Source: Rhodobacterales bacterium
GTDB lineage: Bacteria; Pseudomonadota; Alphaproteobacteria; Rhizobiales; Stappiaceae
Direction of reading: 5' to 3'
Assembly (NCBI GenBank): GCA_008107755.1
Contig: VIRH01000124.1
Span: forward strand, 1-64,000
DNA: 64,000 bases
The position numbers and the translations under genes are program-made. Positions 54,746 through 64,000 of the stretch are shown in pieces; positions within the stretch are counted from its first letter, which is position 1, and the number at the start of each line of letters is the position of its first letter. Under the pieces are notes generated by a model. The model made no database searches, was not told the origin of the DNA, and saw only the letters and a program-made list of their open reading frames with translations.

Positions 54746-54971
54746 CAGCCACCTTCCGCCAAAACCCGATTAGCTGACTCGATTTCTTTCCAGCCAAGCA
54801 GAACGGCGACATGCTGTCGCAAGGCTCTGCTTGCAGCCCGGCTTTCACGTGCTACAGTGCAACTGTCATGGGATAACGAAGCTCACAGCCGGTTCCGCCG
54901 CCAAAAGGAGCGGACCTCATCTTGGACCGCCAGCGTGCCCCGCTGCGGCCGGCAGGTTCTGGCGGTCATTT

Positions 54972-55298
54972 TTGAAGTCTCTTCCCTTGCCGCTCGGCAC
55001 CTTACTTTTCCTTTTGTCATCGCCTTCGCACGCACAGGATGCATCCTGTACCTGTCGGTACCAGGGCGAAAAATACGGCATAGGGGAATCCGTGTGCGTG
55101 AAAAGCCCACAGGGAATGCGGATGGCGACCTGCCAGATGGTGTTGAACAATACATCCTGGAATTTCAGCGAAGCACCCTGCCCGTTATCACAGCTCACCC
55201 CCGCTCGGTTGCAGGACAGTGCACGTCAGGGTGAATGGAAAACGCCAGTTTTCTCGTCGACACACGCTGAACCCGTCGGCGGCGACATTTCCGGATAA
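54972..55298 (+). CDS. Small exported Cys-rich protein, unknown function
   Basis: A short conserved-looking exported protein of 108 residues if started at TTG 54972. It has a signal peptide (PLGTLLFLLSSPSHA) and four or more Cys in CTCRYQGEKYGIGESVC, TCQMVLNNTSWNF and PCPL. Proteins of this pattern are, to my memory, common in Rhizobiales and have no known role. The start is uncertain: the frame is open back to TTG 54831 and no strong ribosome site is visible. Convergent with the Sel1 gene. Confidence 0.6.
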   Translation: MKSLPLPLGTLLFLLSSPSHAQDASCTCRYQGEKYGIGESVCVKSPQGMRMATCQMVLNNTSWNFSEAPCPLSQLTPARLQDSARQGEWKTPVFSSTHAEPVGGDISG

Positions 55299-55372
55299 AG
55301 TCAATCCGCACCGAGAAACGTCACCCGCCGTCCGTCCGATGCCACATCGATTTTCTCGTGCAGCCTTGAAGA

Positions 55373-56230
55373 CTATTGCGTTTGCAGCTGTTGGGCGGTG
55401 CGTAGATCAGGATTGTGTTGGGCTATCCAGCCGTCAGCGAGCGATCTGGCCGCCTTGCGGACATTTTCCGACGAGACAGCAAAATACTGCTCGTGGAGAT
55501 CATGGATCCAGCTGGCATCGGCTCCGGTGGCCTGATCTCGCGCAACTGTCAGCCACATCAGCCCACGCGCCTTCTTCTTTTCGGAGGTCCCGAAAGCATA
55601 AAGCGTCTGCCCAAGGCGGGCCTGCGCGCCAACATGCCCTTTCAAGGCCGCGAGATTGTACCACCTGACCGCCATACGGCTGTTGGTGTCCTGATACAGC
55701 CGCCCCAACTCATATTGCGCATCAGCATCGCCGAAATAGGAGGCTGCATGCGTGAAGATCTGGCGAGCGCGTGGTTCGTTCTTCGGAACCGCTCCGTCGA
55801 TACCATTGAGGTAGTAGGAGCCAAGTGCCACGAAGGCGCTGGAGACGAATGGTGCGTCCGGGCCGTCCGGCCTGTCATCACCATGCTCACGCACGATCTG
55901 GCTGTAATATTCGAATGCCTTCAGGTCGTCTTCCTGCACACCATCGCCGGAGGCGTACATCTCTCCGAGTTTCCAGGCTGCTCTCGGCTGTCCGTTCTCG
56001 GCGGCATAGCGCAAAGACGTCAGTGCGCCGGCCTTGTCGCCTGCGTAATACTGACGTGCACCTGTCCGAAGAGCCTCGGTCGGCGTCAGATCCTGCGGAC
56101 CAATAGTTCGCGTCGTCGTTGTCTGACCATCAAAAGCAGACGCCATCCCGGTCGTTCCGACGAGGAGCATAGCCCCCAGCAGCGGGCCCGGTCTTCGAAA
56201 ATATCGAAAAAGCGAACTGTTCTTCTTCAT
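55373..56230 (-). CDS. exoR: ExoR-like Sel1-repeat periplasmic protein
   Basis: A 285-residue exported Sel1-repeat protein. After a signal peptide (LLGAMLLVGTTGMASAF) come about four Sel1/TPR-like repeats (AAWKLGEMYASGDGVQEDDLKAFEYYSQIV, SYYLNGI, ASYFGDADAQYELGRLY, and GLMWLTVARDQA). These match the order in ExoR, the Sinorhizobium periplasmic inhibitor of the ChvG/ExoS sensor that controls exopolysaccharide and motility. No exoS/chvI genes lie nearby. The ATG at 56230 gives a normal signal peptide; upstream in-frame starts exist. Identification rests on the repeat pattern, so the symbol is tentative. Confidence 0.7.
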   Translation of the reverse strand: MKKNSSLFRYFRRPGPLLGAMLLVGTTGMASAFDGQTTTTRTIGPQDLTPTEALRTGARQYYAGDKAGALTSLRYAAENGQPRAAWKLGEMYASGDGVQEDDLKAFEYYSQIVREHGDDRPDGPDAPFVSSAFVALGSYYLNGIDGAVPKNEPRARQIFTHAASYFGDADAQYELGRLYQDTNSRMAVRWYNLAALKGHVGAQARLGQTLYAFGTSEKKKARGLMWLTVARDQATGADASWIHDLHEQYFAVSSENVRKAARSLADGWIAQHNPDLRTAQQLQTQ

Positions 56231-56373
56231 TCTGGTCACACTATGAAACGGCGGATGACACCGGTCGGGCCGCCGGACGATCTCTACGACCTTTAGCTTC
56301 TCACGCGCTGTGCGCATCTTTTGTCTCTTCAGCCTTCCCCGTGCCTCCCGAGGGCGGGTACCTTGATTTTCAG

Positions 56374-56415
56374 ATGGCCCAAACTGGCCAATCATTTCGG
56401 CCTAAGTTGGGCCAT
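56374..56415. repeat. Nested inverted repeats upstream of exoR-like and parE genes
   Basis: ATGGCCCAA (56374-56382) pairs with TTGGGCCAT (56407-56415), and inside it GGCC repeats face each other. Further GGCCA/GCCCAA elements follow to about 56430. It sits 150 bases upstream of the exoR-like start within the 600-base divergent region (56231-56828) before parE, in which I find no gene. Possible operator cluster or RNA fold. Confidence 0.4.
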
Positions 56416-56828
56416 TCTTTGCCCAAATGAGACCATTTCCCGAAACCGCTAACGGGTTCCAATTTCGGCGTCAGCCGGCCCTTCTGAAGGTCCAGATGAC
56501 TCTAGCGTAACCGGTGGCGGCCAAACATGGCTGAACCTTGGCATAAAGCGCCATTCCCGGCCTGCGCGAATGACTCTCTTGCCGAGTGTTGCCGAATTGG
56601 CACATTTTTGTGCTTGCACATCCTCACCCGACCGGGCCATGTCAGCACAAGGGCGTTGATTATGTGTTGAAGGACAGATTGCCCTGGCCAAACGCTGTTG
56701 AAAACGGGGGCTTTTGGCCAAAGTCCTTTGCCGTTCTTCGTTTGTCCTTCAAACTGAAGTTCGATTCGGTGTAGGTAACGGCGCTGAAGTTCAGGGTCAC
56801 AGACCCCAACCCCATCAGGCGATACGGA

Positions 56829-58874
56829 ATGAGTGCAAAAGAAGATTTGTTCGCAGGCAACGCAGCGGTGTCCAAGCCGATGCCCGAAGAAGCTCCGGCG
56901 CGAGCTCCGGAAAAACCGCGTCCTGTGGCAAGCGCTCCGGCAACGGATGACTATTCCGCTGCCGATATCGAAGTCCTGGAGGGGCTGGAGCCGGTCCGGC
57001 GTCGCCCGGGCATGTATATTGGCGGCACCGACGAAAAGGCGCTGCACCATCTGTTTGCTGAAGTCATCGATAACTCGATGGACGAAGCCGTTGCAGGGCA
57101 TGCGACCTGGATCGACGTAGCGCTCTCCGCCGACGGCTCCCTGACGGTGACCGACAATGGTCGCGGCATTCCCGTCGACCCGCATCCGAAGTTCAAGGAC
57201 AAGTCCGCGCTCGAAGTGATCATGACCACGCTTCACGCAGGCGGCAAGTTCGACAGCAAGGTCTACGAAACCTCGGGCGGCCTTCACGGGGTCGGCATCT
57301 CCGTCGTCAACGCCCTGTCGGAAGAGCTGGTTGTGGAAGTCGCCAGAAGCCGCAAGCTCTATCGTCAGATATTCCGCCGGGGCGCAGCGCAGGGCGCCCT
57401 CGAGCTGGTCGGCGACACTCATAACCGACGCGGAACACTCGTGCGGTTTCTTCCCGACGAGCAGATCTTCGGCAAGGGCGCGCGGTTCAAACCGGCCCGC
57501 CTTCTCAAGATGGCGCGCTCGAAGGCCTATCTGTTCGGAGGCGTGGAAATTCGCTGGCATTGCGACCCCTCGCTGCTTTCGGAGAACGATGAAACACCGG
57601 CCGAAGCTGTCTTCCATTTTCCCGGCGGCCTGAAGGACTTTCTCGCCGAGCGACTGACGAAGGAACGGCGCGTCGTCGACGAAGTCTTTGCCGGCCGTAC
57701 GGCCAACACCGGCAAGCACGGCGCGGTCGAATGGGCCGTTAGCTGGTTCGCAGGCGACGGTTTCGTCAATTCCTACTGCAACACCGTTCCGACGCCGGAG
57801 GGTGGCACCCACGAAGCGGGCTTCCGATATGCGCTGCTGCGCGGCCTGAAGGCCTATGGCGAGCTGACCAACAACAAGAAGGCGTCGATCATCACCGGGG
57901 ACGACGTCATGACGTCGGCCGGCGGCATGCTATCGGTCTTCATCCGTGAACCTGAATTCGTCGGCCAGACGAAGGACAAGCTTGCGACCAATGAGGCGAC
58001 CCGGTTGACGGAGATCGCCGTACGCGATGCGTTCGACCACTGGCTGACCGCCTCCCCCAACCAGGCCAACAAGCTTCTGGAATGGGTAATCGACCGTGCC
58101 GACGAGCGCCTTCGCCGGCGCCAGGAGAAGGACGTCGCGCGCAAGACAGCCGTGCGGAAACTCCGCTTGCCGGGAAAGCTGGCCGACTGTTCGGCCAATC
58201 AATCTGTTGGAACCGAACTCTTTATCGTGGAGGGCGACTCCGCTGGCGGCTCCGCCAAGCAAGCGCGGAACAGGTCGAACCAGGCTGTCCTGCCCCTGCG
58301 CGGCAAGATCCTCAACGTTGCCAATGCGGGCCGAGACAAGCTGGTTGCCAACCAGCAGCTCGCCGATCTGATCCAGGCACTCGGCTGCGGAACCCGGTCG
58401 CAATACCGGGAAACGGATCTGCGTTACGAGAAGATCGTCATCATGACGGATGCCGACGTCGACGGTGCGCATATCGCGTCTTTGCTGATCACCTTCTTCT
58501 ATCGCGAGATGCCCGAACTGATCCGCGGCGGCCACCTTTTTCTCGCCGTACCGCCACTCTACCGCCTCTCACAGGGCGGCAAGACGTTTTACGCACGCGA
58601 CGATGCGCACAAGGACCAATTGCTCGAGACTGAGTTCAAGGGCAAGTCCAAGGTGGAAATCGGTCGCTTCAAAGGCCTCGGCGAAATGCTTCCGGCACAG
58701 CTCAAGGAAACGACGATGGATCCCTCCAAGCGTTCCATGCTGAAGGTCGAGGTTGAGGAAAGCGCCATTTCGGACACCAATGACACTGTCGAGCGACTGA
58801 TGGGCAACAAGCCCGAAGCGCGCTTCCGCTTCATTCAGGACAATGCAGAATTCGCCGAGGATCTTGATATTTAA
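56829..58874 (+). CDS. parE: DNA topoisomerase IV subunit B
   Basis: ATPase subunit of topoisomerase IV, which separates daughter chromosomes; 681 residues. It has the GHKL motifs EVIDNSMDEAVAGHA, DNGRGIPVDPHP and GGLHGVGISVVNALS, the TOPRIM motif EGDSAGGSAKQARNRSNQAVLPLRGKILNV and MTDADVDGAHIASLL. The short DNA-binding region and length favour ParE over GyrB. The first 40 residues are a Pro/Ala-rich extension common in the order. The ATG at 56829 follows a GATACGGA stretch. Confidence 0.96.
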   Translation: MSAKEDLFAGNAAVSKPMPEEAPARAPEKPRPVASAPATDDYSAADIEVLEGLEPVRRRPGMYIGGTDEKALHHLFAEVIDNSMDEAVAGHATWIDVALSADGSLTVTDNGRGIPVDPHPKFKDKSALEVIMTTLHAGGKFDSKVYETSGGLHGVGISVVNALSEELVVEVARSRKLYRQIFRRGAAQGALELVGDTHNRRGTLVRFLPDEQIFGKGARFKPARLLKMARSKAYLFGGVEIRWHCDPSLLSENDETPAEAVFHFPGGLKDFLAERLTKERRVVDEVFAGRTANTGKHGAVEWAVSWFAGDGFVNSYCNTVPTPEGGTHEAGFRYALLRGLKAYGELTNNKKASIITGDDVMTSAGGMLSVFIREPEFVGQTKDKLATNEATRLTEIAVRDAFDHWLTASPNQANKLLEWVIDRADERLRRRQEKDVARKTAVRKLRLPGKLADCSANQSVGTELFIVEGDSAGGSAKQARNRSNQAVLPLRGKILNVANAGRDKLVANQQLADLIQALGCGTRSQYRETDLRYEKIVIMTDADVDGAHIASLLITFFYREMPELIRGGHLFLAVPPLYRLSQGGKTFYARDDAHKDQLLETEFKGKSKVEIGRFKGLGEMLPAQLKETTMDPSKRSMLKVEVEESAISDTNDTVERLMGNKPEARFRFIQDNAEFAEDLDI

Positions 58875-59015
58875 TTGCGCAAAAGGCAGGTCTACGACAA
58901 ATAAGTTGCTGGAGCTTGAAAAGCGATAACGCTGCGTCACACCCCCTCTATTAACTGAGCCGGCGGGAATGCGCAGAAATACTCGACTTTCTTGCCAATT
59001 TACCTCGAGTGTCCA

Positions 59016-59043
59016 TTGACACCTGAGCGCATGAATGTAGGGT
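59016..59043 (+). promoter_or_regulatory. Candidate promoter of the DEAD-box helicase gene
   Basis: TTGACA (59016-59021) is a perfect -35 match, followed after 16 bases by TAGGGT (59038-59043), a weak -10. It lies about 70 bases before the helicase ATG. Only the -35 part is convincing. Confidence 0.35.
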
Positions 59044-59109
59044 GTGCGCAGTTTGGCGCCATTCTGGGCGCCAGAATTCGACAATCATAAAATCCGGGCA
59101 AAACGCTCC

Positions 59110-60573
59110 ATGGCATTTGATACTCTCGGTCTTAGCGAGAAGGTCCTCGCTGCAGTTGAAGCAGCAGGTTATAAAGAACCCACCGCAATCCAGGAAGGCG
59201 CGATTCCGCAAGTTCTGGAACGACGCGACGTGCTTGGGATCGCTCAGACCGGAACCGGCAAGACGGCAAGCTTCACTCTGCCCATGCTGACCCTGCTGGA
59301 AAAGGGTCGCGCCCGTGCTCGGATGCCGAGAACGCTGATCCTGGAGCCGACGCGCGAACTCGCTGCGCAGGTTCAGGAAAACTTTGAGAAATACGGCACG
59401 AACCACAAGCTCAACGTGGCGCTCCTGATCGGCGGCGTGTCTTTCTCCGAACAGGACAAGAAGCTGGATCGCGGTACCGATGTCCTCATCGCGACGCCGG
59501 GCCGGCTGCTCGATCACTTCGAACGCGGCAAGCTGCTTCTCCAGGGCGTTGAGATCCTCGTGATCGATGAGGCCGACCGGATGCTCGACATGGGGTTCAT
59601 TCCCGATATCGAGCGCATCTGCAAGCTGATCCCCTTCACGCGCCAGACCCTCTTCTTCTCGGCCACCATGCCACCCGAGATCCAGCGCCTGACGGAAGCG
59701 TTCCTTCAGAACCCTGCGCGGATCGAAGTTGCGCCCACCTCCTCCACTGCCGAAAATGTCACGCAGAAGCTCAAGGGCTGCATCTCGAAGGACTTCGAGA
59801 AGCGTGCCGCCCTGCGCGAACTCCTCGAGGGCGCGGAAGACCTGAACAACGCAATCGTGTTCTGCAACAGGAAGCGCGACGTCACCACGTTGTTCCGGTC
59901 CCTGGAGCGTCACGAATACAATGTGGGTGCGCTGCATGGGGACATGGACCAACGCACCCGCATGATGATGCTCGACAATTTCCGAAAGGGAAATATCAAG
60001 CTGCTCGTTGCCAGTGATGTAGCCGCACGCGGCCTGGACATTCCGGAAGTCAGCCACGTCTTCAACTACGATGTGCCCAGCAATGCGGAAGACTACGTTC
60101 ACCGCATCGGACGCACCGGCCGCGCTGGACGCTCCGGCGCCGCCTTCACGCTGGTCACGGCCGAAGATCAGAAATATCTTTCCGCAATTGAGACTCTGAT
60201 CAAGATGGATATCGAGTGGATCGGTGAGCCGATCGATTTTGAGGCCGCCGCATTGGAACGCAAGGCCAAGCGGAAAGGCGGAGGTCGTGCCACGGCCAAG
60301 TCTTCGGGCTCCAGCAACGACAACGAGGCCGAAAAGCCGAAGCCCGCGTCACGACGCCGGTCCCAACCGAAACCTCAGCCTGCAACTACCTCTGCGTCTG
60401 ACAACAATAGCGAGAAGGTTGAGGAAACTCCCGTCCCGCAAAACGTTTCAAATATGCCGCGACACACAAGTAACAAGAAAGCAAAGACTGACAAATCCGA
60501 GCCTGCTTTCAGCCCTGGCGTGCATATTCCAGCGTTTTTGCTGCGAGAGCCGCGGCCGAAGAAAGCTTCGTAA
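59110..60573 (+). CDS. DEAD-box ATP-dependent RNA helicase
   Basis: A 487-residue RNA helicase of the RhlE type. All motifs are seen: Q motif PTAIQEGAIP, motif I AQTGTGKT, Ia PTRELAAQ, Ib TPGRLLD, II DEADRMLD, III SATMPPEIQRL, IV-VI including FCNRKRDV, VASDVAARGLDIP and HRIGRTGRAGR. The tail from about residue 390 is long, basic and low-complexity (KPKPASRRRSQPKPQP), typical of cold- or stress-related RhlE. ATG 59110 starts MAFDTLGLSEKV. Ends 120 bases before the diguanylate cyclase gene. Confidence 0.94.
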   Translation: MAFDTLGLSEKVLAAVEAAGYKEPTAIQEGAIPQVLERRDVLGIAQTGTGKTASFTLPMLTLLEKGRARARMPRTLILEPTRELAAQVQENFEKYGTNHKLNVALLIGGVSFSEQDKKLDRGTDVLIATPGRLLDHFERGKLLLQGVEILVIDEADRMLDMGFIPDIERICKLIPFTRQTLFFSATMPPEIQRLTEAFLQNPARIEVAPTSSTAENVTQKLKGCISKDFEKRAALRELLEGAEDLNNAIVFCNRKRDVTTLFRSLERHEYNVGALHGDMDQRTRMMMLDNFRKGNIKLLVASDVAARGLDIPEVSHVFNYDVPSNAEDYVHRIGRTGRAGRSGAAFTLVTAEDQKYLSAIETLIKMDIEWIGEPIDFEAAALERKAKRKGGGRATAKSSGSSNDNEAEKPKPASRRRSQPKPQPATTSASDNNSEKVEETPVPQNVSNMPRHTSNKKAKTDKSEPAFSPGVHIPAFLLREPRPKKAS

Positions 60574-60693
60574 TCAGTTTTACGGATATTTGACGCTAAA
60601 CTTAACGTATCCTTAAACGTTACGTCCGAATTTCTATTCTAGATCTAAAATCCGTGTGGGGCGGATTCCGAGGTCTGAAACGAGAGAAATTTT

Positions 60694-61752
<1,059 letters not shown>

Positions 61753-61819
61753 GGCATCCATGCCGCGCTTCCGCCCGAGGCGCGGAGCAATTTCTTATCC
61801 GAACGCGAGCGCCACCCGA

Positions 61820-62494
61820 TCAGATCTGACTTCCTTCGTCCGCATTCATTCCCATCTGCCAGAAATCGCTCTCGAGTCGACATGCCCTTTCAAAGGTAGA
61901 AAGGAGTCGCGGGTATCTTGCCTCTGTCAGATAGTCTGTGGCCGTCCTGTTGAACCAGTCTTCAAAGCCGCAGGCAACTTCCTGGTATTCCTTTCCGGCA
62001 TATTCCTCAATCCACCGGCGGTAGGGATTGTCGGAAAGATCCGTCGCCTGTGACTTCAGCGTGGCACCAATTTCGGCGTAGCCGAGGATGCAGGGCGCCA
62101 GCGCCGTCTGGAGGTCGAGGAGATCGCCAGACATGCCCGCATCCAGCACAAAGCGCGTATAGGCCATTGTTGATGTGTCTTCGCGCGCGGCCTCGATAGC
62201 TTCGCGGGACATTCCCCAACCGCGGCACATCTCCAGATGAAGTTCCAGTTCGACATCCAGTATGGCCTTCACGCCTTCCAGGGCGTGACGCATGTCACCC
62301 ATGGACGGGCTCTTGTAAACGGCCAACGCATATGCGCGCGCGAACTGGATGAGGAAAAGATAGTCCTGAACGAGATAGTGGCGGAAACACGCCTGCGGCA
62401 AAGTCGCGCCACCGAGACGCAAGACAAATTCGTGGCGGGTGTAGGCATCCCATTGCTGAGCGGCATCCGCTTTCAGCTGTTCAAAGAGGCTCAT
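61820..62494 (-). CDS. tenA: TenA-family thiaminase II-like protein
   Basis: A 224-residue helical protein of the TenA family, which salvages thiamin pyrimidine from breakdown products. It has the opening FEQLKADAAQQWDAYTRHEFV, RHYLVQDYLFLIQFARAYALAVYKSP and a catalytic-type Cys in LQTALAPCILGYAEIG. Glu residues suitable for the active site occur in ELELHLEM. It follows the SUF genes on the minus strand by about 46 bases from the sufA-like start of the next gene upstream. No thi genes are visible, and TenA outside such operons may have another role. Confidence 0.82.
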   Translation of the reverse strand: MSLFEQLKADAAQQWDAYTRHEFVLRLGGATLPQACFRHYLVQDYLFLIQFARAYALAVYKSPSMGDMRHALEGVKAILDVELELHLEMCRGWGMSREAIEAAREDTSTMAYTRFVLDAGMSGDLLDLQTALAPCILGYAEIGATLKSQATDLSDNPYRRWIEEYAGKEYQEVACGFEDWFNRTATDYLTEARYPRLLSTFERACRLESDFWQMGMNADEGSQI

Positions 62495-62540
62495 GTTTCT
62501 CGCTGAATTCGCATGGACGTCAGGACGACTGTGGGCAAGA

Positions 62541-62918
62541 TCAGTGTGCGAAAGCGCTCAGATCAGCTTCCTGAAGGGAAACCGATTCACCGCAACCGCA
62601 GGCCGACACCTCATTCGGATTCTTGAACACGAAACCGGAGCGGAACTTGGTCACCTCGAAGTCCATCTCGGTGCCCAGAAGAAACAGGACCGCGGACGGA
62701 TCGACAAAAAGCTTGGCACCCTTTTCTTCAATCTGGTCGTCACCTACCTGAACCTCATCGACCAGGTCCATGGTGTATTCCATGCCGGCACAGCCGCCCT
62801 TCTTGATGCCAATTCGCAAACCGAGTGCGTTCTTGTCGGAATTCTCGACAAGCTCCTTCACCCGATCCGCAGCTGCGTCCGTCAGTGTCATTACCTGGAA
62901 TTTTCCGGCGGAAGCCAT
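62541..62918 (-). CDS. sufA: A-type iron-sulfur cluster scaffold (SufA/HesB-like)
   Basis: A 125-residue A-type carrier with Cys ligands in IKKGGCAGMEY and CGCGESVSL, and the family's TLTDAAADRVKELVE and VDPSAVLFLLGTEMDF. It lies downstream of sufT in the same direction, so it belongs to the SUF cluster, in contrast to erpA at 53561. ATG 62918 starts MASAGKFQVMTL; an ATG 27 bases upstream is possible. Confidence 0.9.
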   Translation of the reverse strand: MASAGKFQVMTLTDAAADRVKELVENSDKNALGLRIGIKKGGCAGMEYTMDLVDEVQVGDDQIEEKGAKLFVDPSAVLFLLGTEMDFEVTKFRSGFVFKNPNEVSACGCGESVSLQEADLSAFAH

Positions 62919-63002
62919 GTTTTCCTCGTTTCGTCCGTTGGACAAGTGATGTGTTCCAAAGCTGATATGGTGTCTCAGCTTATGAGATGAAAGGTGCCAG
63001 GT

Positions 63003-63398
63003 TCAATACCAGTTGAGTGCAACCTTTGCCTCGTCGGACATCCGGTCCGGCGACCAGGGAGGATCGAAGACCATGTCGACATTGACAGGCCCGACGCCGG
63101 CGACGGCCGAGACTGCATTCTCGACCCAGCCCGGCATCTCGCCGGCCACAGGACAGCCGGGAGCTGTCAGCGTCATGTCGATATTCACCGATCGATCGTC
63201 ATCGATGTCGACCTTGTAGATCAAGCCGAGCTCATAGATGTCACAGGGGATCTCGGGATCGTAGACGGTTTTCAGGGCGCCTACGATGTCCGTCGTCAGC
63301 CGATCGAGTTCCTCGACAGGTATGGCGCTTTTGGCAGACACTTCCGCCTGCAGTTCCTCGCCCGCGGCATTGGTGTCGATGGTGGTTACGTCTTCCAT
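63003..63398 (-). CDS. sufT: SUF-system protein SufT (DUF59/MIP18-like)
   Basis: A 131-residue DUF59-family protein used in iron-sulfur protein maturation. The conserved core is VYDPEIPCDIYELGLIYKV, NIDMTLTAPGCPVAGEMP and VFDPPWSPDRMSDEAK. The short N-terminal extension is acidic. It sits between sufS and the sufA-like gene, 13 bases downstream of sufS, an operon arrangement common in alphaproteobacteria. Confidence 0.93.
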   Translation of the reverse strand: MEDVTTIDTNAAGEELQAEVSAKSAIPVEELDRLTTDIVGALKTVYDPEIPCDIYELGLIYKVDIDDDRSVNIDMTLTAPGCPVAGEMPGWVENAVSAVAGVGPVNVDMVFDPPWSPDRMSDEAKVALNWY

Positions 63399-63411
63399 GA
63401 TGGGTCCGTCC

Positions 63412-64000
63412 TTACCCGAAAAAGCTCTGTGCCCTCAGAAGGGCATCATGAAGGGCATCCACTTCAGCTCTCGTGTTGTAGAGCCCGAAACTTGCCCGAC
63501 ATGTAGAGGTCACGCCGTATTTTGCCAAGAGTGGCTGGGCACAGTGGGTACCGGCGCGAACGGCAACCCCTGCCCTGTCGATGATCGTCGCCACATCATG
63601 GGCGTGTGCGCCCTCTATTTCAAACGAAACGATGGCTCCCTTGCCCGGAGCGTTTCCAAAGATACGCAGCGAGTTGATTTCCCTGAGGCGCTGATGGGCA
63701 TAGTCCTTCAGATCGGCTTCGTGCCTTGAAATGTTCTCGCGGCCGAGCGAATCCATGTAGTCGAGCGCGGCTCCAAGGCCAATCGCCTGCACGATTGGCG
63801 GGGTGCCCGCTTCAAATCGATGCGGCGGCTCATTGTAGGTAACAACATCCTCCGTGACGTCGAGAATCATCTCTCCACCGCCATTGAAGGGACGCAACGC
63901 ATCGAGGCGCTCCGGCTTGGCCCACAGGACGCCGATGCCCGTCGGGCCGTAGACTTTATGTCCGGTGAAGACATAGTAGTCGCAATCAAGATCCCGCACA
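63412..64000 (-). CDS. sufS: Cysteine desulfurase SufS (C-terminal part, cut by the window edge)
   Basis: The C-terminal about 196 residues of SufS, which provides sulfur from cysteine for cluster assembly. The pyridoxal-phosphate Lys lies in FTGHKVYGPTGIGVLW, the substrate-binding motif is RFEAGTPPIVQAIGLG, and the catalytic Cys is in RAGTHCAQPLL, where SufS usually has RAGHHCAQP. The 5' part lies beyond base 64000, so the start is unknown. Followed by sufT. Confidence 0.93.
   Translation of the reverse strand, partial: VRDLDCDYYVFTGHKVYGPTGIGVLWAKPERLDALRPFNGGGEMILDVTEDVVTYNEPPHRFEAGTPPIVQAIGLGAALDYMDSLGRENISRHEADLKDYAHQRLREINSLRIFGNAPGKGAIVSFEIEGAHAHDVATIIDRAGVAVRAGTHCAQPLLAKYGVTSTCRASFGLYNTRAEVDALHDALLRAQSFFG

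Noticed and set aside
56502..57812. 436-codon minus-strand frame before and within parE
   Set aside because: Most of it lies opposite parE's conserved ATPase domain; no homology seen.

Overview
The window comes from an alphaproteobacterium of high G+C content. The conserved block dgt-argS-SPOR-nagZ-scpAB-tatABC-serS-surE-pcm-M23-yajC-secDF, an ssb/uvrA divergent pair, an ExoR-like Sel1 protein and tandem DUF1127 genes suggest Hyphomicrobiales, perhaps Stappiaceae (Stappia, Labrenzia or Roseibium). That family-level placement is an inference from gene content only. I found no rRNA, tRNA, insertion sequence, prophage or CRISPR array.

Bases 1-13.3 kb form a one-carbon oxidation island. It holds S-formylglutathione hydrolase, a lanthanide-type methanol dehydrogenase XoxF with cytochrome XoxG and binding protein XoxJ, a rhodanese-like CXXCW-family protein, and a periplasmic/ABC set of the 'PQQ-dependent alcohol dehydrogenase system' type. 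That set is related to the Ped/Lut transporters linked to lanthanide use. A second, NitT/TauT-type ABC importer and a small exported protein sit inside it. The island ends with the formaldehyde-glutathione enzyme Gfa. Together XoxF, Gfa and FghA cover methanol to formaldehyde to S-hydroxymethylglutathione, and S-formylglutathione to formate. The linking dehydrogenase (adhI/flhA type) is not in the window and could lie just left of base 1.

Bases 13.4-21.5 kb are accessory: a YciI-like protein, a GlxA-type regulator divergent from an SDR and a quinone-oxidoreductase-like gene, a serine hydrolase, a glutaredoxin-MauE fusion and a znuA without znuBC. Bases 21.6-31 kb hold an L,D-transpeptidase, ssb, uvrA, two DUF1127 genes each followed by structured RNA with CCTCCTCCC loops, and trmFO. 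The RNA loci match the 'cuckoo'/CcsR family, which in Rhodobacter sphaeroides dampens glutathione-dependent C1 oxidation. The xoxF leader carries a 9-nt perfect complement to the loop motif, so the two halves of the window may be connected by regulation.

Bases 31-54.8 kb are housekeeping genes: homologues of complex I assembly factors beside secDF-yajC, an envelope amidase-activator-like lipoprotein, repair methyltransferase, SurE, SerS, Tat translocase, condensin ScpAB, NagZ, a SPOR protein, ArgS, dGTPase, ErpA and exonuclease III. Bases 54.9-64 kb hold a small exported protein, an ExoR-like protein, ParE, a DEAD-box helicase, a diguanylate cyclase, a TenA-like protein and the end of a SUF cluster (sufA-like, sufT, partial sufS).
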